From contig MEPT01000105.1 in NCBI GenBank assembly GCA_001769925.1, forward strand, positions 27,119 through 34,662: a DNA stretch of 7,544 nucleotides, given 5' to 3'. The DNA is from Bdellovibrionales bacterium RBG_16_40_8 (GTDB lineage Bacteria; Bdellovibrionota; Bdellovibrionia; Bdellovibrionales; UBA1609). The position numbers were made by a program, and so were the translations under genes. How positions within the stretch are numbered: the first letter of the stretch is position 1; each line of letters starts with the position of its first letter. Of the stretch, positions 1-5,525 are shown in pieces. Under the pieces are notes generated by a model. It saw only the letters and a list, made by a program, of their open reading frames with translations. It had not been told where the DNA came from and made no database searches.

Positions 1-1386
1 AACGATGAGAAATATCGCAATTTAAAAGATAAGGGTTTGGCTGAAATGCGCAAAGCTGATGCGCAAAGACTTTATGATTGGGCGCAAGCACTAGTGGTCA
101 GAGAAAAATTTGAAGATGCGTTAGCACTAGCTTCAGACAGTTTGGCGCAGTTAGGCGGGCAACCTTTATCGACAAAAGTTTTGCAGCTAGCGGCATTTTC
201 TGCTTATCACGGAGCCAATTTTGACAAAGCTGAAGAATATTTAAAAAAAATAGTTCGTGAGCACTCAGGTACAGCAGCAGCCATAGAGTCTAATTATCGT
301 TTAGGTTTATTAAATTTTCGTAAGACCCAATATGCCGATGCGGCAAATCATTTTGAGCGTTTTTTACAGCTTACAAATAATTCTGATTTTGAAATATCGT
401 CTCTTTATTGGCTATGGCGATCACAGAAAAAATTGCAATCTGAAAAAGCCAATGAAATTGCTGGAAAACTTATAAAAAAATATCCAATTAGTTATTTTGC
501 ATTACGCGCGCGTAGCGAGCTAAACAATAACAAACTCACTATCGATAAAAATCTCAAAGAAAGCCCCCAGTGGATATTTTCTCTAACAAAAAGTGAAAAC
601 GCTGCCTGGAAAAGATTTTTGTTATTAAACAAGGCCGGCTGGCTTAAAGAGGCACAAATCGAGCTAAGTGTTATTGAAGAGCCTTCTGAAGCAGAAGGCA
701 AACTGATCTTAGCATATATTATGAACTATGTAGGGGATTATTATAATTCAGCTAGTTTAATTAACCGTGCGTTGACGCTTGACCCTTCATTAATGACAAT
801 ATCGACGTTAAAATTAGCTTATCCTGAAATTTTTATTGAAGAAATTTCTAGCGAATCTAAAAGAACTAAAATTTCTAAACAGCTTATTCTTTCTTTAATA
901 AAACAAGAAAGTTCTTTTCAAATTGATGTTAAAAGTACAGCTGGTGCGTTAGGTCTTATGCAATTAATGCCGGTTACGGCTAAAGAAATAGCAGGAGATT
1001 TGAAAATTAAGATTTCAGATAACACAGATCTACTTAAGCCAAATATTAATATTCGAATTGGCACTTATTATCTTAATCGTCGTTTGCGGTTTTTAAATGA
1101 AAATGTGCCTATGGCCCTTGCTGCCTACAATGCAGGCATAGGCAATCTGCGCAGCTGGCTAAGAGCGAGGCATGATCTTGATAATTTAGAGAAAAATATG
1201 TCTTTTGAACCAGTTAGCGAACTATGGCTTGATGAATTGCCTTGGTTTGAGACAAGTAATTACGTGAAAGCTATATTGCGCAACTATTTGGTGTACAAAC
1301 TTCTCGACCAAAGTAACGATTTAAACGCTAGTAAAATTGAGATTGAGCTCAAAGATCCTATATGGAAGTTTAACGAAGAAAGCTAG
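1..1386 (+). CDS. slt: Soluble lytic murein transglycosylase, Slt70-like (5' end outside window)
   Basis: The reading frame is open from base 1, so the true start and signal peptide lie upstream; 461 residues are visible. The first two thirds are alpha-helical and TPR-like (for example a repeat around 85-125, numbered from base 1), as in the superhelical U/L domains of Slt70. A YPISYFALRA stretch near 161-170 matches the segment preceding the catalytic domain in that family. The C-terminal SLT (goose-lysozyme-like) domain, about 285-430, has the QESSF motif with the catalytic glutamate encoded at 907-909, then GALGLMQLMP and AAYNAG. These enzymes cleave the MurNAc-GlcNAc bond non-hydrolytically in the periplasm and leave 1,6-anhydro-MurNAc ends. 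E. coli Slt70 is about 645 residues, so roughly 150-200 residues are probably missing. A mltD-like gene follows 53 bp downstream on the same strand, so cotranscription is likely. The family is secure; the exact subfamily is less so. Confidence 0.93.
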   Translation, partial: NDEKYRNLKDKGLAEMRKADAQRLYDWAQALVVREKFEDALALASDSLAQLGGQPLSTKVLQLAAFSAYHGANFDKAEEYLKKIVREHSGTAAAIESNYRLGLLNFRKTQYADAANHFERFLQLTNNSDFEISSLYWLWRSQKKLQSEKANEIAGKLIKKYPISYFALRARSELNNNKLTIDKNLKESPQWIFSLTKSENAAWKRFLLLNKAGWLKEAQIELSVIEEPSEAEGKLILAYIMNYVGDYYNSASLINRALTLDPSLMTISTLKLAYPEIFIEEISSESKRTKISKQLILSLIKQESSFQIDVKSTAGALGLMQLMPVTAKEIAGDLKIKISDNTDLLKPNINIRIGTYYLNRRLRFLNENVPMALAAYNAGIGNLRSWLRARHDLDNLEKNMSFEPVSELWLDELPWFETSNYVKAILRNYLVYKLLDQSNDLNASKIEIELKDPIWKFNEES

Positions 1387-1405
1387 TTCTAGAAGCTTTT
1401 TATAG

Positions 1406-1433
1406 TTGAAACTACAGATTTTTTGCTTAGACT
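1406..1433 (+). promoter_or_regulatory. Weak candidate sigma70-type promoter for mltD
   Basis: TTGAAA (1406-1411) and TAGACT (1428-1433) are separated by 16 bp in the 53-bp gap between the two transglycosylase genes. The expected transcription start would be at or very close to the ATG at 1440, giving an almost leaderless mRNA. The region is AT-rich, so a chance match is quite possible; readthrough from slt is the simpler alternative. Confidence 0.22.
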
Positions 1434-1439
1434 ATTTAT

Positions 1440-2846
1440 ATGGGGAATGTGCGAAAAAATTACTATGTCGGCGTGGTGTTACCATTTGCGGTTTTGTGCT
1501 TGTTAACAGCTGGATGTGCTTCACTAAAAACAAATAGAGAGCAGCCACTTAGTGATATTTCAGGAAATGTGCCTGAAGAGGGTTATAAGCCTTCGTCTCA
1601 ATACGGAACAGTAGTGCTAGACCATAACCAAAAAGTAGAACAGTGGATTAATTATTTTACTGGCCGCGGGCGTAAATACATGCACATTTATCTAGAGCGT
1701 TCGGCGCGTTATATTCCGCTAATGAAAGCGGCTTTTCGCGAAAGAGGAATGCCAGACGAGCTTGCCTATATTGCTATGATTGAGTCTGGATTTAGCCCAA
1801 CAGCATTTTCACACGCAAGTGCTGTAGGGTATTGGCAATTTATACGTGAAACAGGGCGCCGTTACAATTTGCGAATAGATCAATTTGTGGATGAAAGGCG
1901 TGATCCGATTCTTTCAACGCAGGCAGGGGCTAATTATCTTGATTCGTTATATAGCTTATTTGGAGATTGGAACTTAGCTATGTGCGCCTACAATGCAGGT
2001 GAGAGGCGAATTCAACGAGCTGTTATGAAATATCAAACTCGAGATTTTTGGGAGCTCACGAAGCATCAAAAAGCACTGCCCCGTGAAACTGACAACTATG
2101 TTCCAAAGTATATAGCAGCAGTTCTTATCGCTAAAGACCCGGCTAAATATGGTTTTACAGATATTAATTTTCAGGCAGCGTTTAGTTTTGATACAGTTGT
2201 AATTGATAAACCTATAAGCCTAGAGCTTTTGGCAAAAGAATTAAATTTGGGATTTCAAGAATTAAAGTTAATGAACCCTAGATATAAAAGTGATTACGTA
2301 CCGGTGTACAATGATCGCGTAAACGCTGTGCGAATTCCTATAGGAATGAAAGAGGCAACGATTGCGGTAATGCCAAAAATTATCACAGATGCTCCACATA
2401 TATATGTAGCTGAATTTGACTATTATAAAGTTAAACGAGGGGATACGCTTTCTCAAATTGCTCAGCATTATCGCACGACCATAGCGAGATTGCGAGATCT
2501 AAATGAGTTTTCTCGTCGTGGTATGATTAGAGTCGGTCAGAAAATTAAAGTACCTGATAGCCCAGGAGCAGTGAGTAGAAAAGTTAGTAGCGAGAGAAAC
2601 GATAGAACCTATCGTAATAATATTCGTAAGACAGCGAGCTTGAGTCGTAAATATAAATCAAAAACAATATTAAAATCAAATAGCCAGGTTGCTGATAACG
2701 GTAAAGTACATGTTGTGCGTAGTGGTGAAAATCTTTCTGTTATTGCTCGTAAATATGGCACGTCTATAAAAGAAATTGCCCAGGCAAATAGTTTACGTCA
2801 ACGATCGAAAATTTTCGTTGGTGCTGAGCTTATTATTCCAAACTAA
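1440..2846 (+). CDS. mltD: Membrane-bound lytic murein transglycosylase D-like lipoprotein with LysM domains
   Basis: This 468-residue protein starts with a lipoprotein signal peptide: basic residues (RKNYY), a hydrophobic core and a lipobox LTAGC with lipidation Cys26. The SLT domain spans about 75-200, with ELAYIAMIESGFSP carrying catalytic Glu115, then GYWQF and CAYNAGERR. Two clear LysM peptidoglycan-binding domains follow at about 329-372 (YKVKRGDTLSQIA) and 424-467 (HVVRSGENLSVIA), joined by a Ser/Arg/Lys-rich linker (373-420). Residues 254-302 (ISLELLAKELNL...LMNP...VRIP) look like a third, degenerate LysM. Architecture and length agree with MltD, which cleaves peptidoglycan glycan strands from the outer membrane. 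No Shine-Dalgarno precedes the ATG at 1440. An in-frame GTG at 1449 would give the tidier start (M)RKNYYVG, but its GGGGA is only 2 nt away. The 3' end overlaps the convergent mrp gene by 14 bp. Confidence 0.95.
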   Translation: MGNVRKNYYVGVVLPFAVLCLLTAGCASLKTNREQPLSDISGNVPEEGYKPSSQYGTVVLDHNQKVEQWINYFTGRGRKYMHIYLERSARYIPLMKAAFRERGMPDELAYIAMIESGFSPTAFSHASAVGYWQFIRETGRRYNLRIDQFVDERRDPILSTQAGANYLDSLYSLFGDWNLAMCAYNAGERRIQRAVMKYQTRDFWELTKHQKALPRETDNYVPKYIAAVLIAKDPAKYGFTDINFQAAFSFDTVVIDKPISLELLAKELNLGFQELKLMNPRYKSDYVPVYNDRVNAVRIPIGMKEATIAVMPKIITDAPHIYVAEFDYYKVKRGDTLSQIAQHYRTTIARLRDLNEFSRRGMIRVGQKIKVPDSPGAVSRKVSSERNDRTYRNNIRKTASLSRKYKSKTILKSNSQVADNGKVHVVRSGENLSVIARKYGTSIKEIAQANSLRQRSKIFVGAELIIPN

Positions 2847-3621
2847 TTACTTCTTTAGCAATTTTACTGAAAATTTTAGATATATCACTTTCTGATGCGC
2901 TAATGACGCTCGGCATACCTGCCTCAATAGCTAAACCAATTTGCGGATCAAATGGTATTTCGGCAATTTTTTTTATACCGTTTGCATCGAGGTAAATATT
3001 TAGATCACCTTTTGGAAATAACGCAATTTTGTCTTTTGTACCAGGTGGTGTGAAGTGGGCCATGTTTTCAATTACACCCACTATTGGCACCTTAATTTGC
3101 TTGAACATATCGATGGCTTTTTTTGCATCCACTAAAGCCAAATTTTGTGGAGTGCAGACAACTATGGCTCCGGTAACAGGCACTTTTTGTGCTATAGTGA
3201 GAGCTACATCTCCGGTGCCAGGTGGTAGATCGATAACTAAATAATCAAGTTCTCCCCAAGTGACATCATGAAAAAACTGTTCAATGGCTTTAAAAAGCAT
3301 TGGTCCACGCCATACCACGGCTTGATTTTCATTAATCAGAAAGCCCATGCTCATTAACTTTAACCCATGTCTAACAATAGGAGCTATTTTGCTATCTGGA
3401 CCTGTGACTGGCGGTTGATTTATAGCGCCAAATATGCGCGGCACTGAAGGGCCATAGATGTCGGCGTCGAGAAGGCCGACCCGCTTACCTTCTGCCTTTA
3501 AAGCTAGAGCTATATTTGCAGCAACAGTCGATTTTCCTACTCCGCCCTTACCAGAGCCAACTATAATAATGTTAGTAATTCCTGGTATAGGGGCCTGATG
3601 TTCAAAAGGGTTCATTGACAT
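2833..3621 (-). CDS. mrp: Mrp/ApbC/NBP35-family P-loop ATPase lacking the CXXC motif
   Basis: This 262-residue cytosolic protein of the MinD/Mrp deviant-Walker class has a Walker A GKGGVGKS at 24-31, switch I DADIYGPSVP at 52-61 and switch II DLPPGTGD at 131-138. TPQNLALVDA (157-166) and VIENMAHF (183-190) are family hallmarks. Most Mrp/ApbC proteins carry a CPxC pair just after ENM.xF that binds a bridging Fe-S cluster for delivery to apoproteins. Here that place reads TPPGTKDKIALF and the only cysteine in the protein is Cys156. The N-terminal MIP18/DUF59 domain of longer Mrp proteins (about 350-370 residues) is also absent. CXXC-less Mrp homologues exist, in Bacteroidetes among others as far as I recall, so this is probably a real subtype and not a sequencing error. 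The first ATG is chosen because GAGGAG lies 6 nt upstream; a second ATG two codons in would be 12 nt away. Fe-S carriage is therefore uncertain; ATPase family membership is not. Confidence 0.93.
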   Translation of the reverse strand: MSMNPFEHQAPIPGITNIIIVGSGKGGVGKSTVAANIALALKAEGKRVGLLDADIYGPSVPRIFGAINQPPVTGPDSKIAPIVRHGLKLMSMGFLINENQAVVWRGPMLFKAIEQFFHDVTWGELDYLVIDLPPGTGDVALTIAQKVPVTGAIVVCTPQNLALVDAKKAIDMFKQIKVPIVGVIENMAHFTPPGTKDKIALFPKGDLNIYLDANGIKKIAEIPFDPQIGLAIEAGMPSVISASESDISKIFSKIAKEVISLE

Positions 3622-3643
3622 GCTTAACTCCTCAGGAAAAAAT
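3615..3643 (+). promoter_or_regulatory. Candidate promoter for the J-like membrane protein gene
   Basis: An exact TTGACA (3615-3620) is followed after 17 bp by AAAAAT (3638-3643), which matches four of six -10 positions. It overlaps the start codon and ribosome binding site of the divergent mrp gene. Initiation would fall around 3650, right at the ATG of the + strand gene at 3651, implying a very short or absent leader. The -35 is good and the -10 weak. Confidence 0.3.
3628..3633 (-). promoter_or_regulatory. Strong Shine-Dalgarno of mrp
   Basis: On the - strand this reads GAGGAG with 6 nt to the ATG at 3619-3621, an optimal spacing. It decides between the first ATG and the second at 3613-3615. 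Confidence 0.8.
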
Positions 3644-3650
3644 ACTTATC

Positions 3651-4019
3651 ATGGACCCTAAGATACTACAATTTTTGTATTTTAATGGGTTAGTGGTTTT
3701 GCTGCTGATTGTTTATTTTATCTGGCGCCCCAAGCGGGCACCAAGCCGGCTTAAACTGCGCGAAACTCAACCTCGTGATAAGTTGCAGCCACTGCCAGAT
3801 TTCAAAAACGCTCCTGAGGCAGCAAATAGGCACGAGCGTCGACTTAACGTTATATTTCAATTTAATGGGCATGATTTTGATGCCTACGAGGTACTTGGTA
3901 TTGCAGCAGGTAGCTCACTAGAGCAAGTTGAAAAAACCTATACCGAAGTAATTACTAGTTGTGAAGAAGACTCACATGAGTTTTTTCGAATGGCTTATGA
4001 GGCTATTCGAAAAAACTAG
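3651..4019 (+). CDS. Membrane-anchored J-domain-like protein without HPD motif
   Basis: The product from ATG 3651 is 122 residues. Residues 6-25 form one hydrophobic membrane segment (LQFLYFNGLVVLLLIVYFIW) followed by a basic cluster RPKR, which predicts an N-out, cytosolic C-terminus orientation. After a Pro-rich linker comes a C-terminal segment (about 72-121) beginning FDAYEVLGI and continuing AGSSLEQVEKTYTEV, the pattern of J-domain helices I and II. The HPD tripeptide that stimulates DnaK ATPase is missing: helix II runs through SCEEDSHEF straight into a helix-III-like MAYEAIRKN, so the loop is shortened. It may be a J-like adaptor that does not stimulate Hsp70. The start could be TTG at 3615 (12 residues longer, AAAGGG 4 nt upstream), but that would overlap mrp and put polar residues before the anchor; ATG 3651 has AGGA at a long 13-nt spacing. 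It is divergent from mrp with 29 bp between starts. Partner unknown. Confidence 0.78.
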   Translation: MDPKILQFLYFNGLVVLLLIVYFIWRPKRAPSRLKLRETQPRDKLQPLPDFKNAPEAANRHERRLNVIFQFNGHDFDAYEVLGIAAGSSLEQVEKTYTEVITSCEEDSHEFFRMAYEAIRKN

Positions 4020-4035
4020 TTCTACTTTTAATTAT

Positions 4036-4281
4036 TTACTCTTTGGTTTTAAGTTTTGAGTCATTATCTTCGATAAATTTTTTAATTTCACCCGTGATAC
4101 TGAGAAGTTTTAGCCACTGCTCTTTATAAAGGGTTACCGGAAAACGACCCATTCCGTATATTGAAACAGCGCCCTTTTCACTAACACGCATCGAAAGCTG
4201 ACCGCGATCTTGTTTTTTACTTTTAAGGGCTTCGTTTTCAGCGCGTAGGCGCTCAAGTTCATTTTTCATATCTTCAGACAT
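4036..4281 (-). CDS. Small conserved-looking protein with N-terminal coiled coil, function unknown
   Basis: This 81-residue, charged, soluble-looking protein has no signal peptide or membrane segment. Residues 1-23 are heptad-like and rich in E, L, R and K (ELERLRAENEALK), predicting a short coiled coil and probably oligomerisation. The rest (about 28-72) forms a compact motif: RVSEKGAVSIYGMGRFPVTLYKEQW and then a helical LKLLSITGEIKKFIEDN. I recall closely similar small proteins in myxobacteria and cyanobacteria with the same 'SEKGA.S.YG.GRFPVTLY.EQW' core and no assigned function, but cannot verify this here. The start is supported by GAGG 5 nt before the ATG at 4279-4281. It converges on the J-like gene, with only 16 bp between the stops, and lies 74 bp downstream of the 389-residue gene on the same strand. 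The gene is likely real from its composition, SD and placement. Confidence 0.82.
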   Translation of the reverse strand: MSEDMKNELERLRAENEALKSKKQDRGQLSMRVSEKGAVSIYGMGRFPVTLYKEQWLKLLSITGEIKKFIEDNDSKLKTKE

Positions 4282-4305
4282 TAGAACCTCATTTGTTAGA
4301 GACGA

Positions 4306-4333
4306 ATAGTACTCTCAGTTTGCGCTAAGTAAA
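4306..4333 (-). promoter_or_regulatory. Candidate promoter for the 81-residue protein gene
   Basis: On the - strand TTTACT (4328-4333) and TACTAT (4306-4311) are 16 bp apart, each matching four of six consensus positions. Predicted initiation near 4299 leaves a leader of about 18 nt that contains the GAGG ribosome binding site at 4287-4290. Geometry is good, boxes are mediocre; readthrough from the upstream pair is the alternative. Confidence 0.35.
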
Positions 4334-4355
4334 GAGAACGTTATGCATTGCGAAA

Positions 4356-5525
4356 CTATTTTCTCATGGCTGGCAGGTTAATTAGATTAAACTTGCTAAG
4401 CAATTCGCCGCATCGTGAGAAAAATCCGCGAGATTTTTTTGATTCAGGAACAAGTACGCTCCTTACTTCATCGTCGGCAATGGCCCAGCTAGCGTTAGTT
4501 TTTAAAAGCTGCGGCAGTGTTTTTAATAAAAAGAAAGACCCTTGTGCCCATGTGCCAAGGCCTGCCGGATACACCCAATCCAAAACTCGTGCGCTGTTAT
4601 TAACAACTACGCCGGTAGTTTCTAAACCGTAGCGTGTTTTACCCTTTATAGACCCACGATCCTCTTCGGTTGAGAGGTCTGTTTGAAATTGCCCCATAGC
4701 AATATGAAAGGTAAGTCCCCCTATAGCTGCAGCAGTCATTGCCTGCACATATGGTAGTGATTGAAAGGGCACAGGTTCTGCACCAAAAAGTACTGGTATG
4801 TATGAAGCGCCAACGCCAGCTCCATAAAGCGCCATACCATAGAGAAAGTTAACCATTGTATTGGTAGCCCTACCTATTACTGGACCGCCAAACTTCCAGA
4901 CGTGCTTCCAGAATTTATTATTTAAATACGGCCATGCGAACTGTAGTTCTAGTAAAACTGTAGTAACCCCTACTCCAATGCCGGGAATAACTAGCAGCAT
5001 ATAATCCCCTGCCGCAGCCTCGCCGTGGGGTAAATTCAATACTGTTGCGGCTACGGCAACACCTGGGCCAGCCAAGTAGCGCATCCATTTAAGCCCTTTA
5101 ATATCTTTTTCGTGAAGGGAAGTTGGATCTTCAAGTGAAGAATCAAATGCAGCTTCAAGTTTTAAATTATTAATACCCATACGCTCAAAACGTTTATTCA
5201 TCCATGCGATAGCTTTAGCTTCGTTTGGATGCACCTTTACCGAAATCACTTGGGCTTTGCCAGAACTTACAAAATCCTGCCAGGCCGATAGTTTTTTCGG
5301 ATCATTTAAGTCAGCGGCTATACTTTGTGCTACAGCATCAGTGCCGCTATTAGAAAATGTCTGTGCAATTTCATGAAAACGTGTCTCTAGTTGTTCATCG
5401 GTTTTAACTACGAGAAGGTGAGATGCGCTATCTGTCTCTTGTGGGCTTTCAGCTTTCACTTCAATAGCGAAATGAAGGCAAGTGATAAAACTTAATAATA
5501 ATACAAATAATCTACTTTGGTTCAC
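4356..5525 (-). CDS. Exported polytopic membrane protein of unknown function, coupled to GH15 gene
   Basis: I do not recognise a family for this 389-residue protein. It begins with a Sec-type signal peptide (about 1-25, likely cut after VKA before ESPQ). An extracytoplasmic, helical, charged region of about 120 residues follows (26-145). A hydrophobic core of probable membrane segments lies at about 150-165, 174-195, 222-247 and 258-278, with a weaker one near 318-340. The core is rich in Gly, Ala and Pro, with GVAVAATVLNLPHG and VIPGIGVGVTTVLLEL. A conspicuous aromatic/charged patch, FAWPYLNNKFWKHVWKFG (196-213), sits between two segments. The C-terminus is basic. The start is GTG (5523-5525) because AGGAG lies 6 nt upstream and the next residues form the signal peptide. 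The first 14 bp overlap the end of the GH15 gene, which implies translational coupling and possibly a shared pathway. A role in transport or envelope anchoring linked to glucan use is a guess only. Confidence 0.85.
   Translation of the reverse strand: MNQSRLFVLLLSFITCLHFAIEVKAESPQETDSASHLLVVKTDEQLETRFHEIAQTFSNSGTDAVAQSIAADLNDPKKLSAWQDFVSSGKAQVISVKVHPNEAKAIAWMNKRFERMGINNLKLEAAFDSSLEDPTSLHEKDIKGLKWMRYLAGPGVAVAATVLNLPHGEAAAGDYMLLVIPGIGVGVTTVLLELQFAWPYLNNKFWKHVWKFGGPVIGRATNTMVNFLYGMALYGAGVGASYIPVLFGAEPVPFQSLPYVQAMTAAAIGGLTFHIAMGQFQTDLSTEEDRGSIKGKTRYGLETTGVVVNNSARVLDWVYPAGLGTWAQGSFFLLKTLPQLLKTNASWAIADDEVRSVLVPESKKSRGFFSRCGELLSKFNLINLPAMRK

Noticed and set aside
492..701. 69-codon - strand frame inside slt.
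   Set aside because: Shadow of the SLT gene with no independent start signal or domain.
1123..1136. A 14-nt identity (GCCTACAATGCAGG) shared with 1986-1999.
   Set aside because: It encodes the conserved AYNAG motif of both transglycosylases in the same frame; protein constraint explains it better than a DNA repeat.
1379..1401. Possible intrinsic terminator after slt (AAAGCT ... AGCTTTTT).
   Set aside because: The stem is only about 6-8 bp, AT-rich, with a 9-nt loop, and the T run is mostly consumed in the stem; it would be a poor terminator and begins inside the slt coding end.
2268..2468. 66-codon - strand frame inside mltD.
   Set aside because: Antisense to a well-supported coding domain; no ribosome binding site and no family resemblance.
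2860..2875. Hairpin AATTTT-ACTG-AAAATT near the mltD/mrp junction.
   Set aside because: The stem is entirely A/T, lies in mrp codons and has no proper T tract; not a convincing terminator.
4348..4632. 94-codon + strand frame.
   Set aside because: It is the opposite strand of the 389-residue membrane protein, has no Shine-Dalgarno and a low-complexity, Ser/Thr-rich composition with no recognisable domain.
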